Assembly (NCBI RefSeq): GCF_051014685.1
Contig: NW_027478709.1
Coordinates: forward strand, 1-64,000
Origin: Ptiloglossa arizonensis
Taxonomy: Eukaryota; Arthropoda; Insecta; Hymenoptera; Colletidae
Reading direction: 5' to 3'
DNA length: 64,000 nt
Shown here: positions 34,201 to 47,362 of the stretch, in pieces
Position numbering within the stretch: the first letter of the stretch is position 1
Layout: each line of letters starts with the position of its first letter
Notes under the pieces: model-generated
The model's database searches: none
What the model was told of the DNA's origin: nothing
What the model saw: the letters and a program-made list of their open reading frames with translations, nothing else
Position numbers and translations under genes: made by a program

Positions 34201-37200
34201 TTGGGTTAGGTCAATCCGTTCGCGAGATATGGGAGTTTGAAGCCAAGAAATGGTTGAGAAGGCAAAAAATTTTTCGCAATTCTGCTGCTCCAAACGCTTA
34301 ACCAGAATGGCCTAGGGAAAAAATACACATACCGTTGTAATCGGGCGAGTTTCTACTTTCAGATGCAACAGGAATTTTTGGGTTACGTCAATCCGTTCGC
34401 GAGATATGGGAGTTTGAAGCCAAGAAATGGTAGAGAAGGCAAAAAATTTTTCACAATTCTGCTGCTCCAAACGTTTAACCAGAATGGCCTAGGGAAAAAA
34501 TACACATACCGTTGTAATCGGGCGAGTTTCTACTTTCAGATGCAATAGGAATTTTTGGGTTAGGTCAATCCGTTCGCGAGATATGGGACTTTGAAGCCAA
34601 GAAATGGTTGAGAAGGCAAAAAATTTTTCGCAATTCTGCTGCTCCAAACGCTTAACCAGAATGGCCTAGGGAAAAAATACACATACCGTTGTAATCGGGC
34701 GAGTTTCTACTTTCAGATGCAACAGGAATTTTTGGGTTACGTCAATCCGTTCGCGAGATATGGGAGTTTGAAGCCAAGAAATGGTACAGAAGGCAAAAAA
34801 TTTTTCACAATTCTGCTGCTCCAAACGCTTAACCAGAATGGCCTAGGGAAAAAATACACATACCGTTGTAATCGGGCGAGTTTCTACTTTCAGACGCAAT
34901 AGGAATTTTTGGGTTAGGTCAATCCGTTCGCGAGATATGGGAGTTTGAAGCCAAGAAATGGTAGAGAAGGCAAAAAATTCTTCACAATTCTGCTGCTCCA
35001 AACGCTTAACCAGAATGGCCTAGGGAAAAAATACACATACCGTTGTAATCGGGCGAGTTTCTACTTTCAGATGCAACAGGAATTTTTGGGTTAGGTCAAT
35101 CCGTTCGCAAGATATGGGAGTTTGAAGCTAAGAAATGGTTGAGAAGACAACAAATTTTTCGCAATTCTGCTGCTCCAAACGCTTAACCAGAATGGCCTAG
35201 GGAAAAAATACACATACCGTTGTAATCGGGCGGGTTTCTACTTTCAGATGCAACAGGAATTTTTGGGTTAGGTCAATCCGTTCGCGAGATATTGGAGTTT
35301 GAAGACAAGAAATGGTTGAGAAGGCAAAAAATTTTTCGCAATTCTGCTGCTCCAAACGCTTAACCAGAATGGCCTAGGGAAAAAATACACATACCGTTGT
35401 AATCGGGCGAGTTTCTACTTTCAGATGCAACAGGAATTTTTGGGTTAGGTCAATCCGTTCGCGAGATATGGGAGTTTGAAGCCAAGAAATGGTAGAGAAG
35501 GCAAAAAATTTTTCACAATTCTGCTGCTCCAAACGCTTAACCAGAATGGCCTAGGGAAAAAATACACATACCGTTGTAATCGGGCGGGTTTCTACTTTCA
35601 GATGCAACAGGAATTTTTGGGTTAGGTCAATCCGTTCGCGAGATATTGGAGTTTGAAGACAAGAAATGGTTGAGAAGGCAAAAAATTTTTCGCAATTCTG
35701 CTGCTCCAAACGCTTAACCAGAATGGCCTAGGGAAAAAATACACATACCGTTGTAATCGGGCGAGTATCTACTTTCAGATGCAACAGGAATTTTTGGGTT
35801 AGGTCAATCCGTTTGCGAGATATGGGAGTTTGAAGCCAAGAAATGGTAGAGAAGGCAAAAAATTTTTCACAATTCTGCTGCTCCAAACGCTTAACCAGAA
35901 TGGCCTAGGGAAAAAATACACATACCGTTATAATCGGGCGAGTTTCTACTTTCAGATGCAATAGGAATTTTTGGGTTGGGTCAATCCGTTCGCGAGATAT
36001 GGGAGTTTGAAGCCAAGAAATGGTTGAGAAGGCAAAAAATTTTTCGCAATTCTGCTGCTCCAAACGCTTAACCAGAATGGCCTAGGGAAAAAATACACAT
36101 ACCGTTGTAATCGGGCGAGTTTCTACTTTCAGATGCAACAGGAATTTTTGGGTTATGTCAATCCGTTCGCGAGATATGGGAGTTTGAAGCCAAGAAATGG
36201 TAGAGAAGGCAAAAAATTTTTCACAATTCTGCTGCTCCAAACGTTTAACCAGAATGGCCTAGGGAAAAAATACACATACCGTTGTAATCGGGCGAGTTTC
36301 TACTTTCAGATGCAATAGGAATTTTTGGGTTAGGTCAATCCGTTCGCGAGATATGGGACTTTGAAGCCAAGAAATGGTTGGGAAGGCAAAAAATTTTTCG
36401 CAATTCTGCTGCTCCAAACGCGTAACCAGAATGGCCTAGGGAAAAAATACACATACTGTTGTAATCGGGCGAGTTTCTACTTTCAGATGCAACAGGAATT
36501 TTTGGGTTACGTCAATCCGTTCGCGAGATATGGGAGTTTGAAGACAAGAAATGGTTGAGAAGGCAAAAAATTTTTCGCAATTCTGCTGCTCCAAACGCTT
36601 AACCAGAATGGCCTAGGGAAAAAATACACATACCGTTGTAATCGGGAGAGTTTCTACTTTCAGATGCAATAGGAATTTTTGGGTTAGGTCAATCCGTTCG
36701 CGAGATATGGGAGTTTGAAGCCAAGAAATGGTAGAGAAGGCAAAAAATTCTTCACAATTCTGCTGCTCCAAACGCTTAACCAGAATGGCCTAGGGAAAAA
36801 ATACACATACCGTTGTAATCGGGCGAGTTTCTACTTTCAGATGCAACAGGAATTTTTGGGTTAGGTCAATCCGTTCGCAAGATATGGGAGTTTGAAGCTA
36901 AGAAATGGTTGAGAAGACAACAAATTTTTCGCAATTCTGCTGCTCCAAACGCTTAACCAGAATGGCCTAGGGAAAAAATACACATACCTTTGTAATCGGG
37001 CGGGTTTCTACTTTCAGATGCAACAGGAATTTTTGGGTTAGGTCAATCCGTTCGCGAGATATTGGAGTTTGAAGACAAGAAATGGTTGAGAAGGCAAAAA
37101 ATTTTTCGCAATTCTGCTGCTCCAAACGCTTAACCAGAATGGCCGAGGGAAAAAATACACATACCGTTGTAATCGGGCGAGTATCTACTTTCAGATGCAA

Positions 37201-39330
37201 CAGGAATTTTTGGGTTAGGTCAATCCGTTCGCGAGATATGGGAGTTTGAAGCCAAGAAATGGTAGAGAAGGCAAAAAATTTTTCACAATTCTGCTGCTCC
37301 AAACGCTTAACCAGAATGGCCTAGGGAAAAAATACACATACCGTTATAATCGGGCGAGTTTCTTCTTTCAGATGCAATAGGAATTTTTGGGTTAGGTCAA
37401 TCCGTTCGCGAGATATGGGAGTTTGAAGCCAAGAAATGGTTGAGAAGACAAAAAATTTTTCGCAATTCTGCTGCTCCAAACGCTTAACCAGAATGGCCTA
37501 GGGAAAAAATACACATACCGTTGTAATCGGGCGAGTTTCTACTTTCAGATGCAACAGGAATTTTTGGGTTACGTCAATCCGTTCGCGAGATATGGGAGTT
37601 TGAAGCCAAGAAATGGTAGAGAAGGCAAAAAATTTTTCACAATTCTGCTGCTCCAAACGCTTAACCAGAATGGCCTAGGGAAAAAATACACATACCGTTG
37701 TAATCGGGCGAGTTTCTACTTTCAGATGCAATAGGAATTTTTGGGTTAGGTCAATCCGTTCGCGAGATATGGGACTTTGAAGCCAAGAAATGGTTGAGAA
37801 GGCAAAAAATTTTTCGCAATTCTGCTGCTCCAAACGCTTAACCAGAATGGCCTAGGGAAAAAATACACATACCGTTGTAATCGGGCGAGTTTCTACTTTC
37901 AGATGCAACAGGAATTTTTGGGTTACGTCAATCCGTTCGCGAGATATGGGAGTTTGAAGACAAGAAATGGTTGAGAAGGCAAAAAATTTTTCGCAATTCT
38001 GCTGCTCCAAACACTTAACCAGAATGGCCTAGGGAAAAAATACACATACCGTTGTAATCGGGCGAGTTTCTACCTTCAGATGCAATAGGAATTTTTGGGT
38101 TAGGTCAATCCGTTCGCGAGATATGGGACTTTGAAGCCAAGAAATGGTTGAGAAGGCAAAAAATTTTTCACAATTCTGCTGCTCCAAACGCTTAACCAGA
38201 ATGGCCTAGGGAAAAAATACACATACCGTTGTAATCGGGCGAGTTTCTACTTTCAGATGCAACAGGAATTTTTGGGTTACGTTAATCCGTTCGCGAGATA
38301 TGGGAGTTTGAAGACAAGAAATGGTTGAGAAGGCAAAAAATTTTTCGCAATTCTGCTGCTCCAAACGCTTAACCAGAATGGCCTAGGGAAAAAATACAAA
38401 TACCGTTGTAATCGGGCGAGTTTCTACCTTCAGATGCAATAGGAATTTTTGGGTTAGGGCAATCCGTTCGCGAGATATGGGAGTTTGAAGCCAAGAAATG
38501 GTAGAGAAGGCAAAAAATTTTTCACAATTCTGCTGCTCCAAACGCTTAACCAGAATGGCCTAGGGAAAAAATACACATACCGTTGTAATCGGGCGAGTTT
38601 CTACTTTCAGATGCAATAGGAATTTTTGGGTTAGGTCAATCCGTTCGCGAGATATGGGAGTTTGAAGACACGAAATGGTTGAGAAGGCAAAAAATTTTTC
38701 GCAATTCTGCAGCTCCGAACGCTTAACCAGAATGGCCTAGGGAAAAAATACACATACCGTTATAATCGGGCGAGTTTCTACTTTCAGATGCAATAGGAAT
38801 TTTTGGGTTAGGTCAATCCGTTCGCGAGATATGGGAGTTTGAAGCCAAGAAATGGTTGAGAAGGCAAAAAATTGTTCGCAATTCTGCTGCTCCAAACGCT
38901 TAACCAGAATGGCCTAGGGAAAAAATACACATACCGTTGTAATCGGGCGAGTTTCTACTTTCAGATGCAATAGGAATTTTAGGGTTAGGTCAATCCGTTC
39001 GCGAGATATGGGAGTTTGAAGCCAAGAAATGGTTGAGAAGACAACAAATTTTTCGCAATTCTGCTGCTCCAAACGCTTAACCAGAATGGCCTAGGGAAAA
39101 AATACACATACCGTTGTAATCGGGCGAGTTTCTACTTTCAGATGCAACAGGAATTTTTGGGTTACGTCAATCCGTTCGCGAGATATGGGAGTTTGAAGAC
39201 AAGAAATGGTGGAGAAGGCAAAAAATTTTTCGCAATTCTGCTGCTCCAAACGCTTAACCAGAATGGCCTAGGGAAAAAATACACATACCGTTGTAATCGG
39301 GCGAGTTTCTACTTTCAGATGCAATAGGAA
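31254..39330. repeat. Middle zone I: 12-, 10-, 8- and 9-monomer HOR copies
   Basis: A caacag/ttacgtc/gccaag monomer recurs at 32,239, 34,363, 36,133 and 37,549, with a gacaag relative at 39,142; the steps are 2,124, 1,770, 1,416 and 1,593 bp (12, 10, 8 and 9 monomers). The ttcttcac variant of the T run recurs with caaaaaattc starting at 33,201, 34,971 and 36,741 (1,770 bp each). Alternating gatattggag/gacaag and ggtagag/cacaatt monomers are characteristic. The gcgagtatct marker lies at 33,991, 35,761 and 37,177, so the third copy lacks two monomers relative to the first two. All length differences are whole monomers. Confidence 0.85.
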
Positions 39331-42300
39331 TTTTTGGATTAGGTCAATCCGTTCGCGAGATATGGGAGTTTGAAGCCAAGAAATGGTAGAGAAGGCAAAA
39401 AATTTTTCACAATTCTGCTGCTCCAAACGCTTAACCAGAATGGCCTAGGGAAAAAATACACATACCGTTGTAATCGGGCGAGTTTCTACTTTCAGATGCA
39501 ACAGGAATTTTTGGGTTAGGTCAATCCGTTCGCAAGATATGGGAGTTTGAAGCTAAGAAATGGTTGAGAAGACAACAAATTTTTCGCAATTCTGCTGCTC
39601 CAAACGCTTAACCAGAATGGCCTAGGGAAAAAATACACATGCCGTTGTAATCGGGCGGGTTTCTACTTTCAGATGCAACAGGAATTTTTGGGTTAGGTCA
39701 ATCCGTTCGCGAGATATTGGAGTTTGAAGACAAGAAATGGTTGAGAAGGCAAAAAATTTTTCGCAATTCTGCTGCTCCAAACGCTTAACCAGAATGGCCT
39801 AGGGAAAAAATACACATACCGTTGTAATCGGGCGAGTTTCTACTTTCAGATGCAATAGGAATTTTTGGGTTAGGTCAATCCGTTCGCGAGATATGGGACT
39901 TTGAAGCCAACAAATGGTTGAGAAGGCAAAAAATTTTTCGCAATTCTGCTGCTCCAAACGCTTAACCAGAATGGCCTAGGGAAAAAATACACATACCGTT
40001 GTAATCGGGCGAGTTTCTACTTTCAGATGCAATAGGAATTTTTGGGTTAGGTCAATCCGTTCGCGAGATATGGGACTTTGAAGCCAAGAAATGGTTGAGA
40101 AGGCAAAAAATTTTTCGCAATTCTGCTGCTCCAAACGCTTAACCAGAATGGCCTAGGGAAAAAATACACATACCGTTGTAATCGGGCGAGTTTCTACTTT
40201 CAGATGCAACAGGAATTTTTGGGTTACGTCAATCCGTTCGCGAGATATGGGAGTTTGAAGACAAGAAATGGTTGAGAAGGCAAAAAATTTTTCGCAATTC
40301 TGCTGCTCCAAACGCTTAACCAGAATGGCCTAGGGAAAAAATACACATACCGTTGTAATCGGGCGAGTTTCTACCTTCAGATGCAATAGGAATTTTTGGG
40401 TTAGGGCTATCCGTTCGCGAGACATGGGAGTTTGAAGCCAAGAAATGGTAAAGAAGGCAAAAAATTTTTCACAATTCTGCTGCTCCAAACGCTTAACCAG
40501 AATGGCCTAGGGAAAAAATACACATACCGTTGTAATCGGGCGAGTTTCTACTTTCAGATGCAATAGGAATTTTTGGGTTAGGTCAATCCGTTCGCGAGAT
40601 ATGGGAGTTTGAAGACACGAAATGGTTGAGAAGGCAAAAAATTTTTCGCAATTCTGCTGCTCCAAACGCTTAACCAGAATGGCCTAGGGAAAAAATACAC
40701 ATACCGTTATAATCGGGCGAGTTTCTACTTTCAGATGCAATAGGAATTTTTGGGTTAGGTCAATCCGTTCGCGAGATATGGGAGTTTGAAGCCAAGAAAT
40801 GGTTGAGAAGGCAAAAAATTTTTCGCAATTCTGCTGCTCCAAACGCTTAACCAGAATGGCGTAGGGAAAAAATACACATACCGTTGTAATCGGGCGAGTT
40901 TCTACTTTCAGATGCAATAGGAATTTTTGGGTTAGGTCAATCCGTTCGCGAGATATGGGACTTTGAAGCCAACAAATGGTTGAGAAGGCAAAAAATTTTT
41001 CGCAATTCTGCTGCTCCAAACGCTTAACCAGACTGGCCTAGGGAAAAAATACACATACCGTTGTAATCGGGCGAGTTTCTACTTTCAGATGCAATAGGAA
41101 TTTTTGGGTTAGGTCAATCCGTTCGCGAGATATGGGACTTTGAAACCAAGAAATGGTTGAGAAGGCAAAAAATTTTTCGCAATTCTGCTGCTCCAAACGC
41201 TTAACCAGAATGGCCTAGGGAAAAAATACACATACCGTTGTAATCGGGCGAGTTTCTACTTTCAGATGCAACAGGAATTTTTGGGTTACGTCAATCCGTT
41301 CGCGAGATATGGGAGTTTGAAGACAAGAAATGGTTGAGAAGGCAAAAAATTTTTCGCAATTCTGCTGCTCCGAACGCTTAACCAGAATGGCCTAGGGAAA
41401 AAATATACATACAGTTGTAATCGGGCGAGTTTCTACTTTCAGATGCAATAGGAATTTTTGGGTTAGGTCAATCCGTTCGCGAGATATGGGAGTTTGAAGC
41501 CAAGAAATGGTAGAGAAGGCAAAAAATTTTTCACAATTCTGCTGCTCCAAACGCTTAACCAGAATGGCCTAGGGAAAAAATACACATACCGTTGTAATCG
41601 GGCGAGTTTCTACTTTCAGATGCAACAGGAATTTTTGGGTTAGGTCAATCCGTTCGCAAGATATGGGAGTTTGAAGCTAAGAAATGGTTGAGAAGACAAC
41701 AAATTTTTCGCAATTCTGCTGCTCCAAACGCTTAACCAGAGTGGCCTAGGGAAAAAATACACATACCGTTGTAATCGGGCGGGTTTCTACTTTCAGATGC
41801 AACAGGAATTTTTGGGTTAGGTCAATCCGTTCGCGAGATATTGGAGTTTGAAGACAAGAAATGGTTGAGAAGGCAAAAAATTTTTCGCAATTCTGCTGCT
41901 CCAAACGCTTAACCAGAATGGCCTAGGGAAAAAATACACATACCGTTGTAATCGGGCGAGTTTCTACTTTCAGATGCAATAGGAATTTTTGGGTTAGGTC
42001 AATCCGTTCGCGAGATATGGGACTTTGAAGCCAACAAATGGTTGAGAAGGCAAAAAATTTTTCGCAATTCTGCTGCTCCAAACGCTTAACCAGAATGGCC
42101 TAGGGAAAAAATACACATACCGTTGTAATCGGGCGAGTTTCTACTTTCAGATGCAATAGGAATTTTTGGGTTAGGTCAATCCGTTCGCGAGATATGGGAC
42201 TTTGAAGCCAAGAAATGGTTGAGAAGGCAAAAAATTTTTCGCAATTCTGCTGCTCCATACGCTTAACCAGAATGGCCTAGGGAAAAAATACACATACCGT

Positions 42301-45089
42301 TGTAATCGGGCGAGTTTCTACTTTCAGATGCAACAGGAATTTTTGGGTTACGTCAATCCGTTCGCGAGATATGGGAGTTTGAAGACAAGAAATGGTTGAG
42401 AAGGCAAAAAATTTTTCGCAATTCTGCTGCTCCAAACGCTTAACCAGAATGGCCTAGGGAAAAAATACACATACCGTTGTAATCGGGCGAGTTTCTACCT
42501 TCAGATGCAATAGGAATTTTTGGGTTAGGGCTATCCGTTCGCGAGATATGGGAGTTTGAAGCCAAGAAATGGTAGAGAAGGCAAAAAATTTTTCACAATT
42601 CTGCTGCTCCAAACGCTTAACCAGAATGGCCTAGGGAAAAAATACACATACCGTTGTAATCGGGCGAGTTTCTACTTTCAGATGCAATAGGAATTTTTGG
42701 GTTAGGTCAATCCGTTCGCGAGATATGGGAGTTTGAAGACACGAAATGGTTGAGAAGGCACAAAATTTTTCGCAATTCTGCTGCTCCAAACGCTTAACCA
42801 GAATGGCCTAGGGAAAAAATACACATACCGTTATAATCGGGCGAGTTTCTACTTTCAGATGCAATAGGAATTTTTGGGTTAGGTCAATCCGTTCGCGAGA
42901 TATGGGAGTTTGAAGCCAAGAAATGGTTGAGAAGGCAAAAAATTTTTCGCAATTCTGCTGCTCCAAACGCTTAACCAGAATGGCCTAGGAAAAAAATACA
43001 CATACCGTTGTAATCGGGCGAGTCTCTACTTTCAGATGCAATAGGAATTTTTGGGTTAGGTCAATCCGTTCGCGAGATATGGGAGTTTGAAGCCAAGAAA
43101 TGGTAGAGAAGGCAAAAAATTTTTCACAATTCTGCTGCTCCAAACGCTTAACCAGAATGGCCTAGGGAAAAAATACACATACCGTTGTAATCGGGCGAGT
43201 TTCTACTTTCAGATGCAACAGGAATTTTTGGGTTAGGTCAATCCGTTCGCAAGATATGGGAGTTTGAAGCTAAGAAATGGTTGAGAAGACAACAAATTTT
43301 TCGCAATTCTGCTGCTCCAAACGCTTAACCAGAGTGGCCTAGGGAAAAAATACACATACCGTTGTAATCGGGCGGGTTTCTACTTTCAGATGCAACAGGA
43401 ATTTTTGGGTTAGGTCAATCCGTTCGCGAGATATTGGAGTTTGAAGACAAGAAATGGTTGAGAAGGCAAAAAATTTTTCGCAATTCTGCTGCTCCAAACG
43501 CTTAACCAGAATGGCCTAGGGAAAAAATACACATACCGTTGTAATCGGGCGAGTTTCTACTTTCAGATGCAATAGGAATTTTTGGGTTAGGTCAATCCGT
43601 TCGCGAGATATGGGACTTTGAAGCCAACAAATGGTTGAGAAGGCAAAAAATTTTTCGCAATTCTGCTGCTCCAAACGCTTAACCAGAATGGCCTAGGGAA
43701 AAAATACACATACCGTTGTAATCGGGCGAGTTTCTACTTTCAGATGCAATAGGAATTTTTGGGTTAGGTCAATCCGTTCGCGAGATATGGGACTTTGAAG
43801 CCAAGAAATGGTTGAGAAGGCAAAAAATTTTTCGCAATTCTGCTGCTCCAAACGCTTAACCAGAATGGCCTAGGGAAAAAATACACATACCGTTGTAATC
43901 GGGCGAGTTTCTACTTTCAGATGCAACAGGAATTTTTGGGTTACGTCAATCCGTTCGCGAGATATGGGAGTTTGAAGACAAGAAATGGTTGAGAAGGCAA
44001 AAAATTTTTCGCAATTCTGCTGCTCCAAACGCTTAACCAGAATGGCCTAGGGAAAAAATACACATACCGTTGTAATCGGGCGAGTTTCTACCTTCAGATG
44101 CAATAGGAATTTTTGGGTTAGGGCTATCCGTTCGCGAGATATGGGAGTTTGAAGCCAAGAAATGGTAGAGAAGGCAAAAAATTTTTCACAATTCTGCTGC
44201 TCCAAACGCTTAACCAGAATGGCCTAGGGAAAAAATACACATACCGTTGTAATCGGGCGAGTTTCTACTTTCAGATGCAATAGGAATTTTTGGGTTAGGT
44301 CAATCCGTTCGCGAGATATGGGAGTTTGAAGACACGAAATGGTTGAGAAGGCACAAAATTTTTCGCAATTCTGCTGCTCCAAACGCTTAACCAGAATGGC
44401 CTAGGGAAAAAATACACATACCGTTATAATCGGGCGAGTTTCTACTTTCAGATGCAATAGGAATTTTTGGGTTAGGTCAATCCGTTCGCGAGATATGGGA
44501 GTTTGAAGCCAAGAAATGGTTGAGAAGGCAAAAAATTTTTCGCAATTCTGCTGCTCCAAACGCTTAACCAGAATGGCCTAGGAAAAAAATACACATACCG
44601 TTGTAATCGGGCGAGTCTCTACTTTCAGATGCAATAGGAATTTTTGGGTTAGGTCAATCCGTTCGCGAGATATGGGACTTTGAAGCCAACAAATGGTTGA
44701 GAAGGCAAAAAATTTTTCGCAATTCTGCTGCTCCAAACGCTTAACCAGACTGGCCTAGGGAAAAAATACACATACCGTTGTAATCGGGCGAGTTTCTACT
44801 TTCAGATGCAATAGGAATTTTTGGGTTAGGTCAATCCGTTCGCGAGATATGGGACTTTGAAGCCAAGAAATGGTTGAGAAGGCAAAAAATTTTTCGCAAT
44901 TCTGCTGCTCCAAACGCTTAACCAGAATGGCCTAGGGAAAAAATACACATACCGTTGTAATCGGGCGAGTTTCTACTTTCAGATGCAACAGGAATTTTTG
45001 GGTTACGTCAATCCGTTCGCGAGATATGGGAGTTTGAAGACAAGAAATGGTTGAGAAGGCAAAAAATTTTTCGCAATTCTGCTGCTCCG
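39331..45089. repeat. Middle zone II: 12- then 9-monomer HOR, three copies
   Basis: Markers recur at 2,124 bp and then 1,593 bp: tattggag at 39,715, 41,839 and 43,432, and ttagggctatcc (ctat at 40,407, 42,531 and 44,124). Copies two and three share gcacaaaattt and ctaggaaaaaaatac followed by gagtctctac (42,985 and 44,578). Copy one has three extra monomers near 40,870-41,400 that copy two lacks; an equivalent of these reappears after copy three near 44,640-45,090. A gagacatggg variant near 40,420 is private to copy one. Confidence 0.83.
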
Positions 45090-47362
45090 AACGCTTAACC
45101 AGAATGGCCTAGGGAAAAAATACACATACCGTTGTAATCGGGCGAGTTTCTTCTTTCAGATGCAACAGGAATTTTTGGGTTAGGTCAATCCGTTCGCGAG
45201 ATATGGGAGTTTGAAGACAAGAAATGGTTGAGAAGGCAAAAAATTTTTCGCAATTCTGCTGCTCCGAACGCTTAACCAGAATGGCCTAGGGAAAAAATAC
45301 ACATACCGTTGTAATCGGGCGAGTTTCTTCTTTCAGATGCAACAGGAATTTTTGGGTTAGGTCAATCCGTTCGCGAGATATGGGAGTTTGAAGCTAAGAA
45401 ATGGTTGAGAAGACAACAAATTTTTCGCAATTCTGCTGCTCCAAACGCTTAACCAGAATGGCCTAGGGAAAAAATACACATACCGTTGTAATCGGGCGAG
45501 TTTCTTCTTTCAGATGCAACAGGAATTTTTGGGTTAGGTCAATCCGTTCGCGAGATATGGGAGTTTGAAGACACGAAATGGTTGAGAAGGCAAAAAATTT
45601 TTCGCAATTCTGCTGCTCCGAACGCTTAACCAGAATGGCCTAGGGAAAAAATACACATACCGTTGTAATCGGGCGAGTTTCTTCTTTCAGATGCAACAGG
45701 AATCTTTGGGTTAGGTCAATCCGTTCGCGAGATATGGGAGTTTGAAGCTAAGAAATGGTTGAGAAGACAACAAATTTTTCGCACTTCTGCTGCTCCAAAC
45801 GCTTAACCAGAATGGCCTAGGGAAAAAATACACATACCATTATAATCGGGCGAGTTTCTACTTTCAGATGCAATAGGAATTTTTGGGTTATGTCAATCCG
45901 TTCGCGAGATATGAGAGTTTGAAGCCAAGAAATGGTTGAGAAGGCCAAAAATTTTTCGCAATTCTGCTGCTCCAAACGCTTAACCAGAATGGCCTAGGGA
46001 AAAAATACACATACCGTTGTAATCGAGCGAGTTTCTACCTTCAGATGCAATAGGAATTTTTGGGTTAGGTCAATCCGTTCGCGAGATATGGGAGTTTGAA
46101 GCCAAGAAATGGTAAAGAAGGCAAAAAATTTTTCACAATTCTGCTGCTCCAAACGCTTAACCAGAATGGCCTAGGGAAAAAATACACATACCGTTGTAAT
46201 CGGGCGAGTTTCTACCTTCAGATGCAATAGGAATTTTTGGGTTAGGTCAATCCGTTCGCGAGATATGGGACTCTGAAGCCAAGAAATGGTTGAGAAGGCA
46301 AAAAATTTTTCGCAATTCTGCTGCTCCAAACGCTTAACCAGAATGGCCTAGGGAAAAAATACACATACCGTTGTAATCGGGCGAGTTTCTACTTTCAGAT
46401 GCAATAGGAATTTTTGGGTTAGGTCAATCCGTTCGCGAGATATGGGACTTTGAAGCCAACAAATGGTTGAGAAGGCAAAAAATTTTTCGCAATTCTGCTG
46501 CTCCAAACGCTTAACCAGAATGGCCTAGGGAAGAAAAACACATACCGTTGTAATCGGGCGAGTTTCTACTTTCAGATGCAATAGGAATTTTTGGGTTAGG
46601 TCAATCCGTTCGCGAGATATGGGACTTTGAAGCCAAGAAATGGTTGAGAAGGCAAAAAATTTTTCGCAATTCTGCTGCTCCAAACGCTTAACCAGAATGG
46701 CCTAGGGAAAAAATACACATACCGTTGTAATCGGGCGAGTTTCTACTTTCAGATGCAACAGGAATTTTTGGGTTAGGTCAATCCGTTCGCAAGATATGGG
46801 AGTTTGAAGCTAAGAAATGGTTGAGAAGACAACAAATTTTTCGCAATTCTGCTGCTCCAAACGCTTAACCAGAATGGCCTAGGGAAAAAATACACATACC
46901 GTTGTAATCGGGCGAGTTTCTACTTTCAGATGCAATAGGAATTTAAGGGTTAGGTCAATCCGTTCGCGAGATATGGGAGTTTGAATCCAAGAAATGGTAG
47001 AGAAGTCAAAAAATTTTTCACAATTCTGCTGCTCCAAACGCTTAACCAGAATGGCCTAGGGAAAAAATACACATACCGTTGTAATCGGGCGAGTTTCTAC
47101 TTTCAGATGCAACAGGAATTTTTGGGTTAGGTCAATCCGATCGCAAGATATGGGAGTTTGAAGCTAAGAAATGGTTGAGAAGACAACAAATTTTTCGCAA
47201 TTCTGCTGCTCCAAACGCTTAACCAGAATGGCCTAGGGAAAAAATACACATACCGTTGTAATCGGGCGAGTTTCTTCTTTCAGATGCAACAGGAATTTTT
47301 GGGTTAGGTCAATCCGTTCGCGAGATATGGGAGTTTGAAGACACGAAATAGTTGAGAAGGCA
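45090..47362. repeat. First copy of the 94-monomer super-repeat
   Basis: These 2,273 bp recur at 61,728-64,000, exactly 16,638 bp later (94 x 177). Only two differences were seen: A at 45,914 against G at 62,552, and A at 46,115 against G at 62,753. Shared rare forms include tttcttc monomers, aatctttggg (45,701 and 62,339), accattataatc, gggttatgtc, ggccaaaaattt, gggactctgaag, gaagaaaaacac, gaatttaaggg (46,940 and 63,578), ccgatcgcaag and cgaaatagttgag. The left border is G at 45,089 against A at 61,727. Confidence 0.93.

Noticed and set aside
36967..37302. 111-codon minus-strand open frame (a twin lies at 40,684-41,019)
   Set aside because: It is two satellite monomers read in frame, starts at TTG and exists only because one CCTAGG stop is mutated. 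No conserved domain, and neighbouring monomers carry stops or shifts.
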